A stretch of DNA of 64,000 nt, taken from the NCBI GenBank assembly GCA_020638495.1, contig JACKIN010000008.1:62001-126000 (forward strand), given 5' to 3'. Position numbers and translations under genes: made by a program. Positions 1 to 8,125 of this stretch are shown here, piece by piece. Numbering within the stretch: the first letter of the stretch is position 1; each line of letters starts with the position of its first letter. Origin of the DNA: Geminicoccaceae bacterium. GTDB taxonomy: Bacteria; Pseudomonadota; Alphaproteobacteria; Geminicoccales; Geminicoccaceae. The notes beneath the pieces are model-generated. The model had not been told where the DNA came from and searched no databases. It saw only the letters and a program-made list of their open reading frames with translations.

Positions 1-1353
1 GACCGCCTCTCGGTCAGGCCGAACTTCACCGCAGCCCGGAACTATGAGGGCTGGGTCAAGCGCGTCGAGGCGATCTACACCCCGGACCAGGTCGCCGACG
101 TCATGCGCCGCGCCTTCCATGCGCTCCGCAACGGCACGCCCGGCCCGGTCGTCGTCGAGCTGACCGTCGACGTCTGCGCCCGCGAGGTGCCGGAAGCGGC
201 ACAAACCTACAAGTCACCCAGGCTGGTGCGCCAGGTGCCGGAAAATGCCGGGATCGAAGCCGCCGCCGACGCCCTCATCGGCGCCAGGCGAGGCCTGATC
301 TGGGCCGGCGCCGGCGTCCTCTTCTCCGGCGGAACCGCCGCCCTTCGCGAGCTCGCCGAGCTGACCGCCACCCCCGTCTTCTGCACCATGCCGGGCAAGT
401 CCGCCTTCGACGAGCGCCACCCGCTGGCCCTCGGCGCCGGCAGCGGCACCACCACCGGCCCGGCCCACCAGTGGCTGACCGAAAGCGACGTGCTGCTCGC
501 CCTCGGCAGCAGCCTGACCCGCACCCCCTATGGCCAGAAGGTCCACCCCGGCAAGACCCTCATCCACAACACCATCAACCCGGACGACCTCAACAAGGAC
601 GAGGCCGCCGATATCGGCCTCGTCGGCGACACCCGGCTGACCATCGAGGCCCTCATCGCCTGCATCAGGGAGAAGACCAAGGGCCTGGGCTTCGGCGACC
701 GCAGCACCACCGAAGCCGCCATCGCCAGCGCCAGGGAGAAATGGCTCGCCGAATGGAACCCGATCCTCGCCTCCGACGAGGAGCCCATAAGCTACTACCG
801 CGTGATCCAGGCCCTCAACGACACGCTCGACCTCGAGAACAGCATCGTCACCCACGACGCCGGGGCACCGCGCGACGTCATCGTGCCCTTCTACACCGCC
901 ACCACACCCCACAGCTATGTCGGCTGGGGCAAGACCACCCACCTGGGCTTCGGCATCCCGCTGATGATCGGCGCCAAGATGGCGCACCCGGAGAAGTTCT
1001 GCCTCAACCTCATGGGCGACGGCGCCTTCGGCATGTCCGGCACCGACATCGAAACCGCCGCCCGCTCCGGTGCCGCCATCACCACCGTCCTCCTCAACAA
1101 CAGCGCCATGGCCACCTACTCCGGCCCCACCCAGGGCAACATCGGCGCCGAAGCCCGAGAACGCTACGGCGTCTCAACCATGCACGGCGACTACGCGAAA
1201 ATCGCCGAAGCCATGGGTGCCACCGGCATCTCCGTCACCAGACCAGCCGAGCTGGAACCCGCCCTGAAGGAAGCCCAACGCCTCAACGCCACCGGCCAAA
1301 CCGTCCTCATCGACGTCCGCGCCAATATCGAAGCCCGGCGGTCGAGGTTCTGA
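1..1353 (+). CDS. Thiamine-diphosphate-dependent enzyme (acetolactate synthase-like), 5' truncated by window edge
   Basis: The frame is open from base 1, so the N-terminal part (the PYR domain) lies outside the window. The first ATG, at position 103, is internal. What remains is the central TPP_enzyme_M-like domain, with a PGPVVVEL segment before it and LIWAGAGVLFSGG within it. The C-terminal ThDP-binding domain follows, with the family motif GDGAFGM continuing to the closing LLNN pair near 1030-1100. The family includes acetolactate synthase, oxalyl-CoA decarboxylase, glyoxylate carboligase and benzoylformate decarboxylase. I see nothing that fixes the substrate, and no small regulatory ilvH-type gene follows. 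A hairpin lies just after the stop. Confidence 0.85.
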   Translation, partial: DRLSVRPNFTAARNYEGWVKRVEAIYTPDQVADVMRRAFHALRNGTPGPVVVELTVDVCAREVPEAAQTYKSPRLVRQVPENAGIEAAADALIGARRGLIWAGAGVLFSGGTAALRELAELTATPVFCTMPGKSAFDERHPLALGAGSGTTTGPAHQWLTESDVLLALGSSLTRTPYGQKVHPGKTLIHNTINPDDLNKDEAADIGLVGDTRLTIEALIACIREKTKGLGFGDRSTTEAAIASAREKWLAEWNPILASDEEPISYYRVIQALNDTLDLENSIVTHDAGAPRDVIVPFYTATTPHSYVGWGKTTHLGFGIPLMIGAKMAHPEKFCLNLMGDGAFGMSGTDIETAARSGAAITTVLLNNSAMATYSGPTQGNIGAEARERYGVSTMHGDYAKIAEAMGATGISVTRPAELEPALKEAQRLNATGQTVLIDVRANIEARRSRF

Positions 1354-1363
1354 CCAACGAAGC

Positions 1364-1382
1364 GGGGGAAATGATTTCCCCC
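1364..1382. terminator. Short inverted repeat after the ThDP enzyme gene, possible terminator
   Basis: GGGGGAAA and TTTCCCCC are separated by TGA, giving an 8-bp perfect stem 11 nt after the stop codon at 1353. There is no T-tract, so a Rho-independent terminator is only possible. Confidence 0.35.
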
Positions 1383-1468
1383 GGCACCCCCTCGGGACTT
1401 TGGGTTGTTGGTCGAGCCCGGGTGGTGCACGCTTGCGGAAAGTCGGGACACGACACTCTTTTAACCTG

Positions 1469-1813
1469 TCACCACCACACTGGACTGCACCGAAACGAAA
1501 AGACCGGATGGGCCGGTGGGAAGGCGTGCCTTCCCACCTTCTTGGAGTCCGGGATTCGGGTCCTCGAGACGCCTTCAACCTTTCCCGATCGAATGGCCAA
1601 GAGGGTCTGGGACCGACAGGACGCCTCTGGCGCGGCAAAGGCCTGGCCGAGCTCCGCCTTCAGCCGCTCGAACGCCGCCTGCTCCAGCCGCTCCTCGTCA
1701 CGCCGGATCAGGACCCGGATGTGCTCGCTGACGTTCTCGCAAGCCCCGTCCTCTCCCACATCCGCCGCCACGAACGCGCTCGGTGCGCCGCTGCTGCGAA
1801 CAGTCATCTTCAT
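1469..1813 (-). pseudogene. ParD-like antitoxin remnant
   Basis: The minus-strand frame from the ATG at 1813 carries, over about 1619-1813, a sequence resembling ParD-type antitoxins: AFVAADVGEDG, then NVSEHIRVLIRRDEERLEQ, then FERLKAELGQAFAAPEAS. The ENxSExIRxLIRRDxER core is characteristic of the ParD ribbon-helix-helix group. Past about 1619 the frame no longer resembles the family and reads through low-quality sequence. No ParE-like toxin is recognisable on either side, and I see no convincing Shine-Dalgarno. I read it as a decayed antitoxin, though a short functional orphan cannot be excluded. Confidence 0.45.
1515..1538. terminator. Perfect 11-bp hairpin, terminator-like
   Basis: GGTGGGAAGGC and GCCTTCCCACC are separated by GT (or a 10-bp stem with a 4-nt loop) and followed by TTCTTGG. 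This is a strong stem with a short T-rich tail on the plus strand. It lies 160 nt after the ThDP enzyme gene, so it may end that transcript or be an isolated palindromic repeat. Confidence 0.4.
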
Positions 1814-2122
1814 TGTCGTGCGTGACACAGCATGCCCTCTTCGGCCCCATCCGTCTTCAAGATGACCAATATCGAATACATGACGATCCGATCGAGGCCG
1901 GAGCCGGTGTCGCCGCTGGCAGGCACCAGACCTTTTCGACATTCCCCGGCCGGACGCCGTTCGAGCCGCACTGATCGCTGCCACGATGCTTCCTCAACAT
2001 GCCGACGCTGCCGGCCGCCATCGAAGCGAGCTCGTCCACCGCGCCGCCATCACGGATGCTCATAGCCGAGCCCCGACGGACGGCCGGAAAGCGTCGCTCG
2101 GCGCTCTTCGGCCCTCTCCGGC

Positions 2123-2391
2123 GCTCGGGTTGGCGCATCAGAAGCGACATTGGGGCTCGGGTTGTCGCGGATTCTGCAACAGGACCTGCCGGAATGTCGC
2201 GGATCCCGCGACATAACGATTCGTGATGGCGCGCCCAATGCGACATTCGCCCGGGAATGTCGCGGATTCCGCAACACGAGGCCGCGAACGAACCCGGGAA
2301 AACGACGTTCGAACCCACGGAATCGACGATCGAACCCGGCGATTCGACGAACGAACCCAGTCGGCAGCCAACGAACCCACGGCCGATCAAC
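2123..2391 (+). repeat. Composite intergenic repeat, copy A (GTCGCGGA words plus 21-bp tandem array)
   Basis: The first part holds the words GCTCGGGTTGGCGCAT (2123-2138), GCTCGGGTTGTCGCGGA (2155-2171), CCGGAATGTCGCGGA (2189-2203) and GAATGTCGCGGATTCCGCAA (starting at 2255). The second part, 2287-2391, is a tandem array with GAACCC at 2290, 2311, 2332, 2353 and 2373. That is a 21-bp period with a 1-nt slip in the last unit. The same words and array occur inverted at 46.24-46.47 kb. The 21-bp period keeps several frames open, including a 7-residue repeat of the NEPxxST type, so openness alone is not evidence of translation. Confidence 0.75.
2195..2213. repeat. Perfect palindromic hairpin inside composite repeat A
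   Basis: TGTCGCGG and CCGCGACA are separated by ATC. A second dyad at 2241-2262 pairs CGACATTC with GAATGTCG around a 6-nt loop. Both are built from the same TGTCGCGG/GAATGTCG words as the composite repeat, so its first half could fold into hairpins if transcribed. Confidence 0.6.
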
Positions 2392-2532
2392 ATACTGATT
2401 CAAAGAAGGATTATGCCATTCAGCGCCCTTTGGCGCCTCGTCGAGCAACCCAAGAACCGAAAACTGCCGAACGAACCGAGGCGGCGCTTGCGGTCGGGGG
2501 CAGTTCGTGATAGGATTATTATCTGATCGCTC
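2392..2532. other. Non-coding tail of the 1.2-kb gene-poor stretch
   Basis: No gene is supported here. The segment around 2453-2480 (GAACCGAAAACTGCCGAACG) has a counterpart, in inverted orientation, near 46150-46200. It may therefore be the tail of the composite element. The stretch 1814-2122 upstream of copy A likewise shows no supportable gene. Confidence 0.5.
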
Positions 2533-3222
2533 TCAGTGGATGCTGAGCTGTGGCGGCTCGGCTGGGGTCGGGTCCTTCAGCTTGAAGTAGCTGAGGGTGA
2601 CGAGGGTCAGGGCCAGGGCTGTCGTGGCGGTGCCGATGAGGGCGCCGACGCCGAGGCCGAAGAGCAGGCCGAAGGCGGCGGTGAGGGTCGCCTGGACGAG
2701 GCCGAGGGCGAGATTGAGGACGATGAGGATCATGACGATGGCCGTGATCTTCAGCCGGTGCCCGGCGGTGAGCCGGCTGCTCTCCTTGATCGCCGCCATG
2801 GCCGGCGCGTCCTCGAGGACGACGAGCGGCCAGGCGACCCAGAGGAAGGCCAGCGCGATCAGCCCCGGCACGAGGAGCAGGACGAAGCCGACGCCGAGGA
2901 TGACGCTGATGACGACGAGGGCGGTGGTGATCCGGACATAGCCGTCGTTCGGGCCGGAGAGGAGCCCCCTGAAGCCCGGCGCTGGCCCGCCGCCGCGGAG
3001 CTGCGCCACCAGCACGACGAGCCCGCCATGCGCCAGGGCAACCAGCGGCAGGCTGAGCACGAGGACGACCAGGGACAGGAGGAAGGAGTCGCTCATCAGG
3101 CTGGCGATCCAGGAGGGGGCGAGGCCGATCGCGCTCAGCCCCAGCATCTTGCCCGGCTCGGCGAGGATCAGCCTCGCCGATTCGCCATAGAGCTCGAGAA
3201 CGTCCAGATCCCTTGCCGCCAC
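2533..3222 (-). CDS. Integral membrane protein of the YciC/GPDPase-membrane-domain type
   Basis: A 229-residue hydrophobic protein with about five to six membrane segments in long Leu/Val/Ala runs, with a short charged N-terminus (MAARDLDVLELYGESARLI) and a soluble tail. The layout, with a LVPGLIALAFLWVAWPLVVLE segment followed by AIKESSRLTAGHRLKI, resembles UPF0259/YciC-like and glycerophosphodiesterase membrane-domain proteins, whose role is not settled. The start is GTG at 3222 with a GGGGAGG Shine-Dalgarno 7 nt upstream. It ends 34 nt downstream of the convergent repeat tail and follows the SDR gene on the same strand. Confidence 0.75.
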   Translation of the reverse strand: MAARDLDVLELYGESARLILAEPGKMLGLSAIGLAPSWIASLMSDSFLLSLVVLVLSLPLVALAHGGLVVLVAQLRGGGPAPGFRGLLSGPNDGYVRITTALVVISVILGVGFVLLLVPGLIALAFLWVAWPLVVLEDAPAMAAIKESSRLTAGHRLKITAIVMILIVLNLALGLVQATLTAAFGLLFGLGVGALIGTATTALALTLVTLSYFKLKDPTPAEPPQLSIH

Positions 3223-3256
3223 GTGCCGTCCTCCCCTGATCCCGGCCGCTTCGGGC

Positions 3257-3988
3257 CTACATCACCATGCCGCCGTCGATGATCAGGGCCTGGCCCGTCG
3301 TGTAGGCGCTCTCGTCGCTGGCGAGGTAGACGGCAAGGGCCGCGATCTCCCCCGGCTTGCCGATGCGGCCCATGGGCTGGCGGGCGATGAAGGCGGCTCG
3401 CGCCTTGGCGTAGTCGCCCTGCGCGTGCAGCCGCTGGTCGAGCGACGGCGTCTCCACCGTGCCCGGGCAGATGGCGTTGCAGCGAATGCCCCTGGTCACG
3501 TAGTCGGCGGCGATCGACTTGGTCAGCCCGATCACGGCGGCCTTGGTGGTGCCGTAGACGAAGCGGTTGACGACACCCTTGATGCTGCCGGCGACCGAGG
3601 CGACGTTGACGATCGACCCGCCGCCATTGTCCAGCATGGCCGGCAGGAACGCCTGGCACATGTGGAACATGGCGGTGACGTTGAGCCGGTTCGAGAACTC
3701 CCAGGCCTCGTCGTCGCATTCCAGGATGGTGCCGTTGTGGACGAAGCCGGCGCAGTTCAAGAGCACGTCGACCGCGCCCAGCTCCTTCGCGAGCGCCAGG
3801 ATCGCCGCCTTGTCGGTGACATCCAGCGCCGCCGTGCGGCAGCCGGCGAGGTCCGCGAGCAGCCCATGATCGCGGTCGGTGGCGATCACCTCGGCCCCCG
3901 CATCGCGGAACTGCTCGGCCGAAGCCCGGCCGATGCCCTGTCCCGCGGCGGTGATCAACGCCTTCTTGCCGGCCAGCCTTCCAGTCAC
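3257..3988 (-). CDS. Short-chain dehydrogenase, DHRS6-like (2-keto-3-deoxy-L-fuconate dehydrogenase type)
   Basis: A classical SDR of about 243 residues with the TAAGQGIG nucleotide-binding motif near the N-terminus and the catalytic YGTTK Tyr-x-x-x-Lys. It matches the DHRS6/BDH2 subgroup closely by eye: VDVLLNCAGFVHNGTI, KGVVNRFVYGTTKAAVIGL, RCNAICPGTVETPSL, LASDESAYTTGQ. In bacteria this subgroup includes 2-keto-3-deoxy-L-fuconate 4-dehydrogenase. I chose GTG at 3988 because GGGGAGGG lies about 8 nt upstream and it gives a family-like N-terminus (MTGRLAGKKALIT). Upstream alternatives are ATG at 4006 and 4048. It is divergent from an amidohydrolase of the L-fuconolactonase group, which supports a sugar-acid pathway. 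Confidence 0.85.
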   Translation of the reverse strand: MTGRLAGKKALITAAGQGIGRASAEQFRDAGAEVIATDRDHGLLADLAGCRTAALDVTDKAAILALAKELGAVDVLLNCAGFVHNGTILECDDEAWEFSNRLNVTAMFHMCQAFLPAMLDNGGGSIVNVASVAGSIKGVVNRFVYGTTKAAVIGLTKSIAADYVTRGIRCNAICPGTVETPSLDQRLHAQGDYAKARAAFIARQPMGRIGKPGEIAALAVYLASDESAYTTGQALIIDGGMVM

Positions 3989-4180
3989 GTCCCGAGCCCT
4001 CCCCATCGTGCGACGCCTTGGCCTAGGCAGCGCCGGACACGCCGTCAAGCGACGTGACGGCCGAGCCGCATCGCGGCCGGGCCGGCCGCTGGCGCTGCAG
4101 GGCCTTCAGCAGAGGTAGCCAAGCGCGCATATCCGACTATCCTGCCTACGTTCGTCCTCAAGCCAATCGAGCAGCACCCC

Positions 4181-5041
4181 ATGCCGGCATTTCCGATCGT
4201 CGATACGCACGTCCATCTCTGGGACCCCGAGCGCATTCCGCTCGCCTGGGGCGACCAGGTTCCGACGATCAACCGGCGGCACCTGATCCCCGAATACGAC
4301 GCGGCGCGGGGCGGGGTGGAGGTCGAGGCCATGGTGTTCCTCGAGTGCGACGTGGCGCCCGGCCGCCATCTCGACGAGGCCCGGATGGTCGGCGAGATCG
4401 CCCGCGAGGAGCCAAGGCTCCGGGCCATCGTCGCCCACGCGCCGCTCGAGAACGGCGAGGAGGTCGCTGCCGACCTCGACGTGCTGGCCCGCGAGCCGCG
4501 CCTGCGCGGCATCCGCCGGCTGCTGCAGCAGGAGGCCGACATCGAGGCGGTGCTCGACGACCGGTTCCTCGCCGGCCTCGGCCTCCTGCCGCGCTACAAC
4601 CTCCACTTCGAGATCTGCGTCCGCCACCACCAGCTCGAGGCCATCGTCGACCTGGTCCGGCGGCTGCCGAATGTGACGTTCATGCTCGACCACATCGCCA
4701 AGCCGGCCATCCAGGACGCCCGGCTCGAGCCCTGGAAGACGCGCATGGCCGAGCTCGCCGCCCTGCCCAACCTGATGTGCAAGATGTCGGGCCTCGTGAC
4801 CGAGGCCGATCACCAGAGCTGGCAGCCGGCCGACCTGCGGCCCTATATCGATCACGTGGTCGAGACCTTCGGCTTCGATCGCCTCGTTTTCGGCAGCGAC
4901 TGGCCGGTCATGACGCTGGCCGCCGACATCCCCGGCTGGGTGGCGGTCCTCGACGAGGCGCTGGCCGGCGCTTCCGACAGCGAGCTGCGCATGTTCTGGC
5001 TGGAGAACGCGCAGGCTTTCTACCGTCTCGCCGACGGCTGA
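4181..5041 (+). CDS. Amidohydrolase family 2 (COG3618), L-fuconolactonase-like
   Basis: A 286-residue TIM-barrel hydrolase. Metal-ligand motifs are DTHVHLWD near residue 8, LDHIAKP in the middle and FGSDWPV near the C-terminus. LRGIRRLLQQEAD and MCKMSGLVTEAD are typical of sugar-lactone hydrolases such as L-fucono-1,5-lactonase and of 4-sulfomuconolactone/2-pyrone hydrolases. The ATG start matches the family N-terminus. The divergent SDR is of the keto-deoxy-fuconate dehydrogenase type, so a lactonase role in L-fucose or a related sugar pathway is the best inference. The other enzymes of that route (fucose dehydrogenase, fuconate dehydratase) are not in this window. Confidence 0.8.
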   Translation: MPAFPIVDTHVHLWDPERIPLAWGDQVPTINRRHLIPEYDAARGGVEVEAMVFLECDVAPGRHLDEARMVGEIAREEPRLRAIVAHAPLENGEEVAADLDVLAREPRLRGIRRLLQQEADIEAVLDDRFLAGLGLLPRYNLHFEICVRHHQLEAIVDLVRRLPNVTFMLDHIAKPAIQDARLEPWKTRMAELAALPNLMCKMSGLVTEADHQSWQPADLRPYIDHVVETFGFDRLVFGSDWPVMTLAADIPGWVAVLDEALAGASDSELRMFWLENAQAFYRLADG

Positions 5042-5083
5042 CCCTCCGGTGCACGATCCGCCACTCCATTCGCGGAGACAGTG

Positions 5084-6838
5084 ATGCTGCAGCTTCTTCG
5101 CCCGCGCTGGGGAACCAGGAAAGCAGGCGCCGGCGCGGATCCTGCCCGCAGCCGGGCCAGCCACCCCGGGCTCTCCATCCTCGTCGAGCGCGGCCATCTC
5201 GGGCCCGAGGCGATCGAGCGCGCCCTCGTCCGGGCGGCCGAGACCCGCCAGCCGCTGCCCGTCGTGCTGAGCGAGCTCGAGCTGCTCACCGGCCACGACT
5301 GGGCAGCGCTGATGGCCGAGCGCTACGGTCTCGAGCAGGCCGGCCCGGCCGAGCTGCCGACAGCGCCCCTCTTGCCCGAGACGTTCGCCGCGCGCTTCCT
5401 GCGCCAGGCCTGGGTGCTGCCGCTCGCCATGGACGAGACGACGCTCTGGCTCGGCATGGCCGACCCGGCCGACGAGGCGGCGCTCAAGGCGGCGAGGCTC
5501 GCCGCCGAGCGCGACGTGGTGCCGGTGGTCGTCCCGGTCGAGGATCTGCGGGAGGCCTATTCACGCCTCTTCGACAGCGGCCAGCGGGCGCTGCAGGAGA
5601 TCGTCGACGATCTGGCGCTCCCCGGCCTCGACGATGCGTCGAACGTGGAGCAGCTCATCGACCTCGCCAAGGAGGCGCCGGTCGTCCGCCTGGTCAACCA
5701 GCTCCTGACCGACGCGCTCAGGATGGGGGCCTCCGACATCCACATCGAGCCCTATCCCGATCGCCTGCAGGTTCGCTACCGCATCCACGGCCGGCTGAAG
5801 GAGATCGGCGCCCCGCCCGCGAAGCTGGCGGCGGCGGTGATCTCGCGCATCAAGATCCTGGCCAAGCTCGACATCGCCGAGCGCCGCCTGCCGCAGGACG
5901 GGCGCAGCCAGCTCACGCTCCTCGACCGCCGGATCGACCTGCGTGTCGCCACCATGCCGACCATCCACGGCGAGAGCCTGGTCATCCGCCTGCTCGACCA
6001 GGCGGCGGGCTCGGTCGAGCTCGGCCATGTCGGCCTCGCCCCCGGCAACGAGGCGGCGCTGCGCCGGCAATTGCAGTCGCCGCACGGCATGATCCTGGTC
6101 ACGGGCCCGACCGGCAGCGGCAAGACGACGACGCTCTACGGGGCGCTGCGGACCCTCGACGCAGCGAGCGACAAGATCATCAGCATCGAGGACCCGATCG
6201 AGTACCAGATCGACGGTGTCACGCAGATCCAGGTGAAGCCGGAGATCGATCTCAGCTTCGCCCGGATCCTGCGCTCGGTCGTGCGCCACGACCCGAACGT
6301 CGTCATGGTCGGCGAGACGCGCGATGCCGAGACCGCCGAGATCGCGGTGCACGCGGCGCTGACCGGGCATCTGATGCTGACCACCCTGCACACCAACAGC
6401 GCCGCCGGCGCCGTCGCCCGGCTGCTCGACATGGGGGTCGAGCCGTATCTCCTGGCCTCGGTCCTGCGTTGCGTCATCGGCCAGCGGCTGGTCGGCGTGC
6501 TCTGCGACGCCTGCAAGGAGGCCTATGTGCCGAGCGTGGACGAGCGGCATCTCTTCGAGAACCGCGGCATCGAGCTGCCGACGCCCTTGCGCCTGTGCCG
6601 GCCGGTCGGCTGCCGCGCCTGCAACGAGATCGGCTTCACCGGCCGGATCGGCATCTTCGAGCTGCTCGAGGTGGACGAGCCGGTGCGCGAGCTGATCCGC
6701 GACCGGGCGCCGAGCCAGTCCCTGCAGGCCCATGCGCTGGGTCGGGGCATGACGACCATGTTCCAGGACGGCCTCGCCAAGGCGCTCGCCGGCACGACCA
6801 CGCTCGAGGAAGTCTGCCGGGTCACCGAGGAATGGTAG
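5084..6838 (+). CDS. gspE: Type II secretion ATPase GspE
   Basis: A 584-residue secretion ATPase and the first gene of the gsp operon. An N-terminal GspE_N-like domain (about 30-180) precedes the RecA-like core. Walker A is GPTGSGKT at about 341-348, the Walker B region is VVMVGETRD near 405, and there is a His box around HTNSAAGAVARLLDMG. A zinc-binding tetracysteine module is complete: Cys474, Cys477, Cys510 and Cys513. ATG at 5084 is preferred over the adjacent GTG at 5081 because the GGAGA Shine-Dalgarno then has normal spacing. It powers pseudopilus assembly at the inner membrane through GspL and GspF. Confidence 0.95.
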   Translation: MLQLLRPRWGTRKAGAGADPARSRASHPGLSILVERGHLGPEAIERALVRAAETRQPLPVVLSELELLTGHDWAALMAERYGLEQAGPAELPTAPLLPETFAARFLRQAWVLPLAMDETTLWLGMADPADEAALKAARLAAERDVVPVVVPVEDLREAYSRLFDSGQRALQEIVDDLALPGLDDASNVEQLIDLAKEAPVVRLVNQLLTDALRMGASDIHIEPYPDRLQVRYRIHGRLKEIGAPPAKLAAAVISRIKILAKLDIAERRLPQDGRSQLTLLDRRIDLRVATMPTIHGESLVIRLLDQAAGSVELGHVGLAPGNEAALRRQLQSPHGMILVTGPTGSGKTTTLYGALRTLDAASDKIISIEDPIEYQIDGVTQIQVKPEIDLSFARILRSVVRHDPNVVMVGETRDAETAEIAVHAALTGHLMLTTLHTNSAAGAVARLLDMGVEPYLLASVLRCVIGQRLVGVLCDACKEAYVPSVDERHLFENRGIELPTPLRLCRPVGCRACNEIGFTGRIGIFELLEVDEPVRELIRDRAPSQSLQAHALGRGMTTMFQDGLAKALAGTTTLEEVCRVTEEW

Positions 6839-6866
6839 GGCAGGGTCTCGGCCAGGGGGTTCGCGC

Positions 6867-8093
6867 GTGCCGCAATACGCCTACCGGGCGCTGACCGAAG
6901 CCGGCGAACGTGTCGCCGGCGAGATCGAGGCCGGTGACCGCCGGGGCGCCATCCAGCGGCTGCAGGCCCAGGGCCTGATCCCGATCGAGGCGCAGCCGGC
7001 CGGGCGCGGCGCGCTTCCGGGCATTGAAGCACCGGCCGGGCGGCCGGCGCGGAGTGGCGGTCGGCAGGCAGCGGCGGTGACTGTCGCCACGCGCGAGCTC
7101 GCCACCCTGATCGGTGCCGGCGAGACCCTGGAGAGTGCCCTGGCCCTGGTCGCCGGCGAGCTCGCCGACCGACGGCTCAGGGCGGTCTTCGAAGGCATCC
7201 TCAACCGGGTCAGGACGGGTGCCTCGCTGAGCGACGCCATGGCGGCGGAGCCCAGGATCTTCTCGCGGCTCTATGTCGGCATGGTGCGCGCCGCCGAGGC
7301 GACCGGGCGGCTCGGCGAGGTGCTGCGCGAGCTGGCCGATCTGCGCGAGCGGCAGGAGGCGCTGCGCCGGCAGCTCACCTCCGCGCTGATCTATCCGACC
7401 GTGCTGATGCTGACCGCAATCGGCGCCGTCCTCGTTCTCCTGCTCTATGTCGTGCCGCAGTTCACACCCGTCTTCGCCGGCCACGAGGACCGGCTGCCGC
7501 CGCTCACCCGGTTCATTCTCGATGCCGCCGCCTGGCTGCGGACGCATGGCCCGACCGTGGCCGTGGTGCTGGCCTCTCTCGGTCTCCTCTGGCTGCTCGC
7601 CTCGCAGATCGGCTCGCTGCGGCTGCTCGGCCATCGGCTGACCTTGCGGCTCTGGGGGATCGGCACCCTCGCCCGCGAGCGAGCCACGGCCGAGGTCTGC
7701 CGAGGTCTCGCGACGCTGCTCAAGGGCGGTCTCGACCTGCCGTCGGCGCTCCTGCTCATGCGCGAGATGGTGAGCAACCTCGCGATCGCCGAGGCCCTCG
7801 GCCGTGCTGCCTCCGCGGTCCGCCAGGGACGGCGGCTGAGCGAGGCGCTGGCGACCGAGGGCATTCTCCAGCCGATGGGCCAGAAGCTCTTGAAGACCGC
7901 CGAGGAGAGTGGTCGGCTCGAGCCGCTCTCCCGCTACATCGCGGAACGCTTCGAGCAGATCCTGGCGACGCGGATGCAACGTTTCGTCACGCTGCTCGAG
8001 CCGCTGCTCGTCATCGGCCTCGGCGGCATGGTCGGCGGCATCGTGATCGCCATCCTGACCGCGGTGCTGAGCGTGAACGAGCTCGCCTTCTAG
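6867..8093 (+). CDS. gspF: Type II secretion inner membrane platform protein GspF
   Basis: A 408-residue protein starting MPQYAYRALTEAGERVAGE, the canonical GspF/PilC opening. It has two T2SSF domains (about 70-190 and 275-395), each with helical segments and the ETL/SGRL-type motifs (ATGRLGEVL and ESGRLEPLS). Three strong membrane segments are visible: TVLMLTAIGAVLVLLLYVV, the segment after PTVAVVLASLGLLWLL, and the C-terminal IGLGGMVGGIVIAILTAVL. The start is GTG, 28 nt after gspE. Confidence 0.95.
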   Translation: MPQYAYRALTEAGERVAGEIEAGDRRGAIQRLQAQGLIPIEAQPAGRGALPGIEAPAGRPARSGGRQAAAVTVATRELATLIGAGETLESALALVAGELADRRLRAVFEGILNRVRTGASLSDAMAAEPRIFSRLYVGMVRAAEATGRLGEVLRELADLRERQEALRRQLTSALIYPTVLMLTAIGAVLVLLLYVVPQFTPVFAGHEDRLPPLTRFILDAAAWLRTHGPTVAVVLASLGLLWLLASQIGSLRLLGHRLTLRLWGIGTLARERATAEVCRGLATLLKGGLDLPSALLLMREMVSNLAIAEALGRAASAVRQGRRLSEALATEGILQPMGQKLLKTAEESGRLEPLSRYIAERFEQILATRMQRFVTLLEPLLVIGLGGMVGGIVIAILTAVLSVNELAF

Positions 8094-8125
8094 CCTGCTA
8101 GGTCGATGATCCTCCATCGGGCCGC

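Noticed and set aside
2287..2391. GAAC/GTTC words in the arrays as alphaproteobacterial LexA boxes
   Set aside because: The GTTC-N7-GTTC spacing is not present; the words repeat at 21 bp or directly adjacent.
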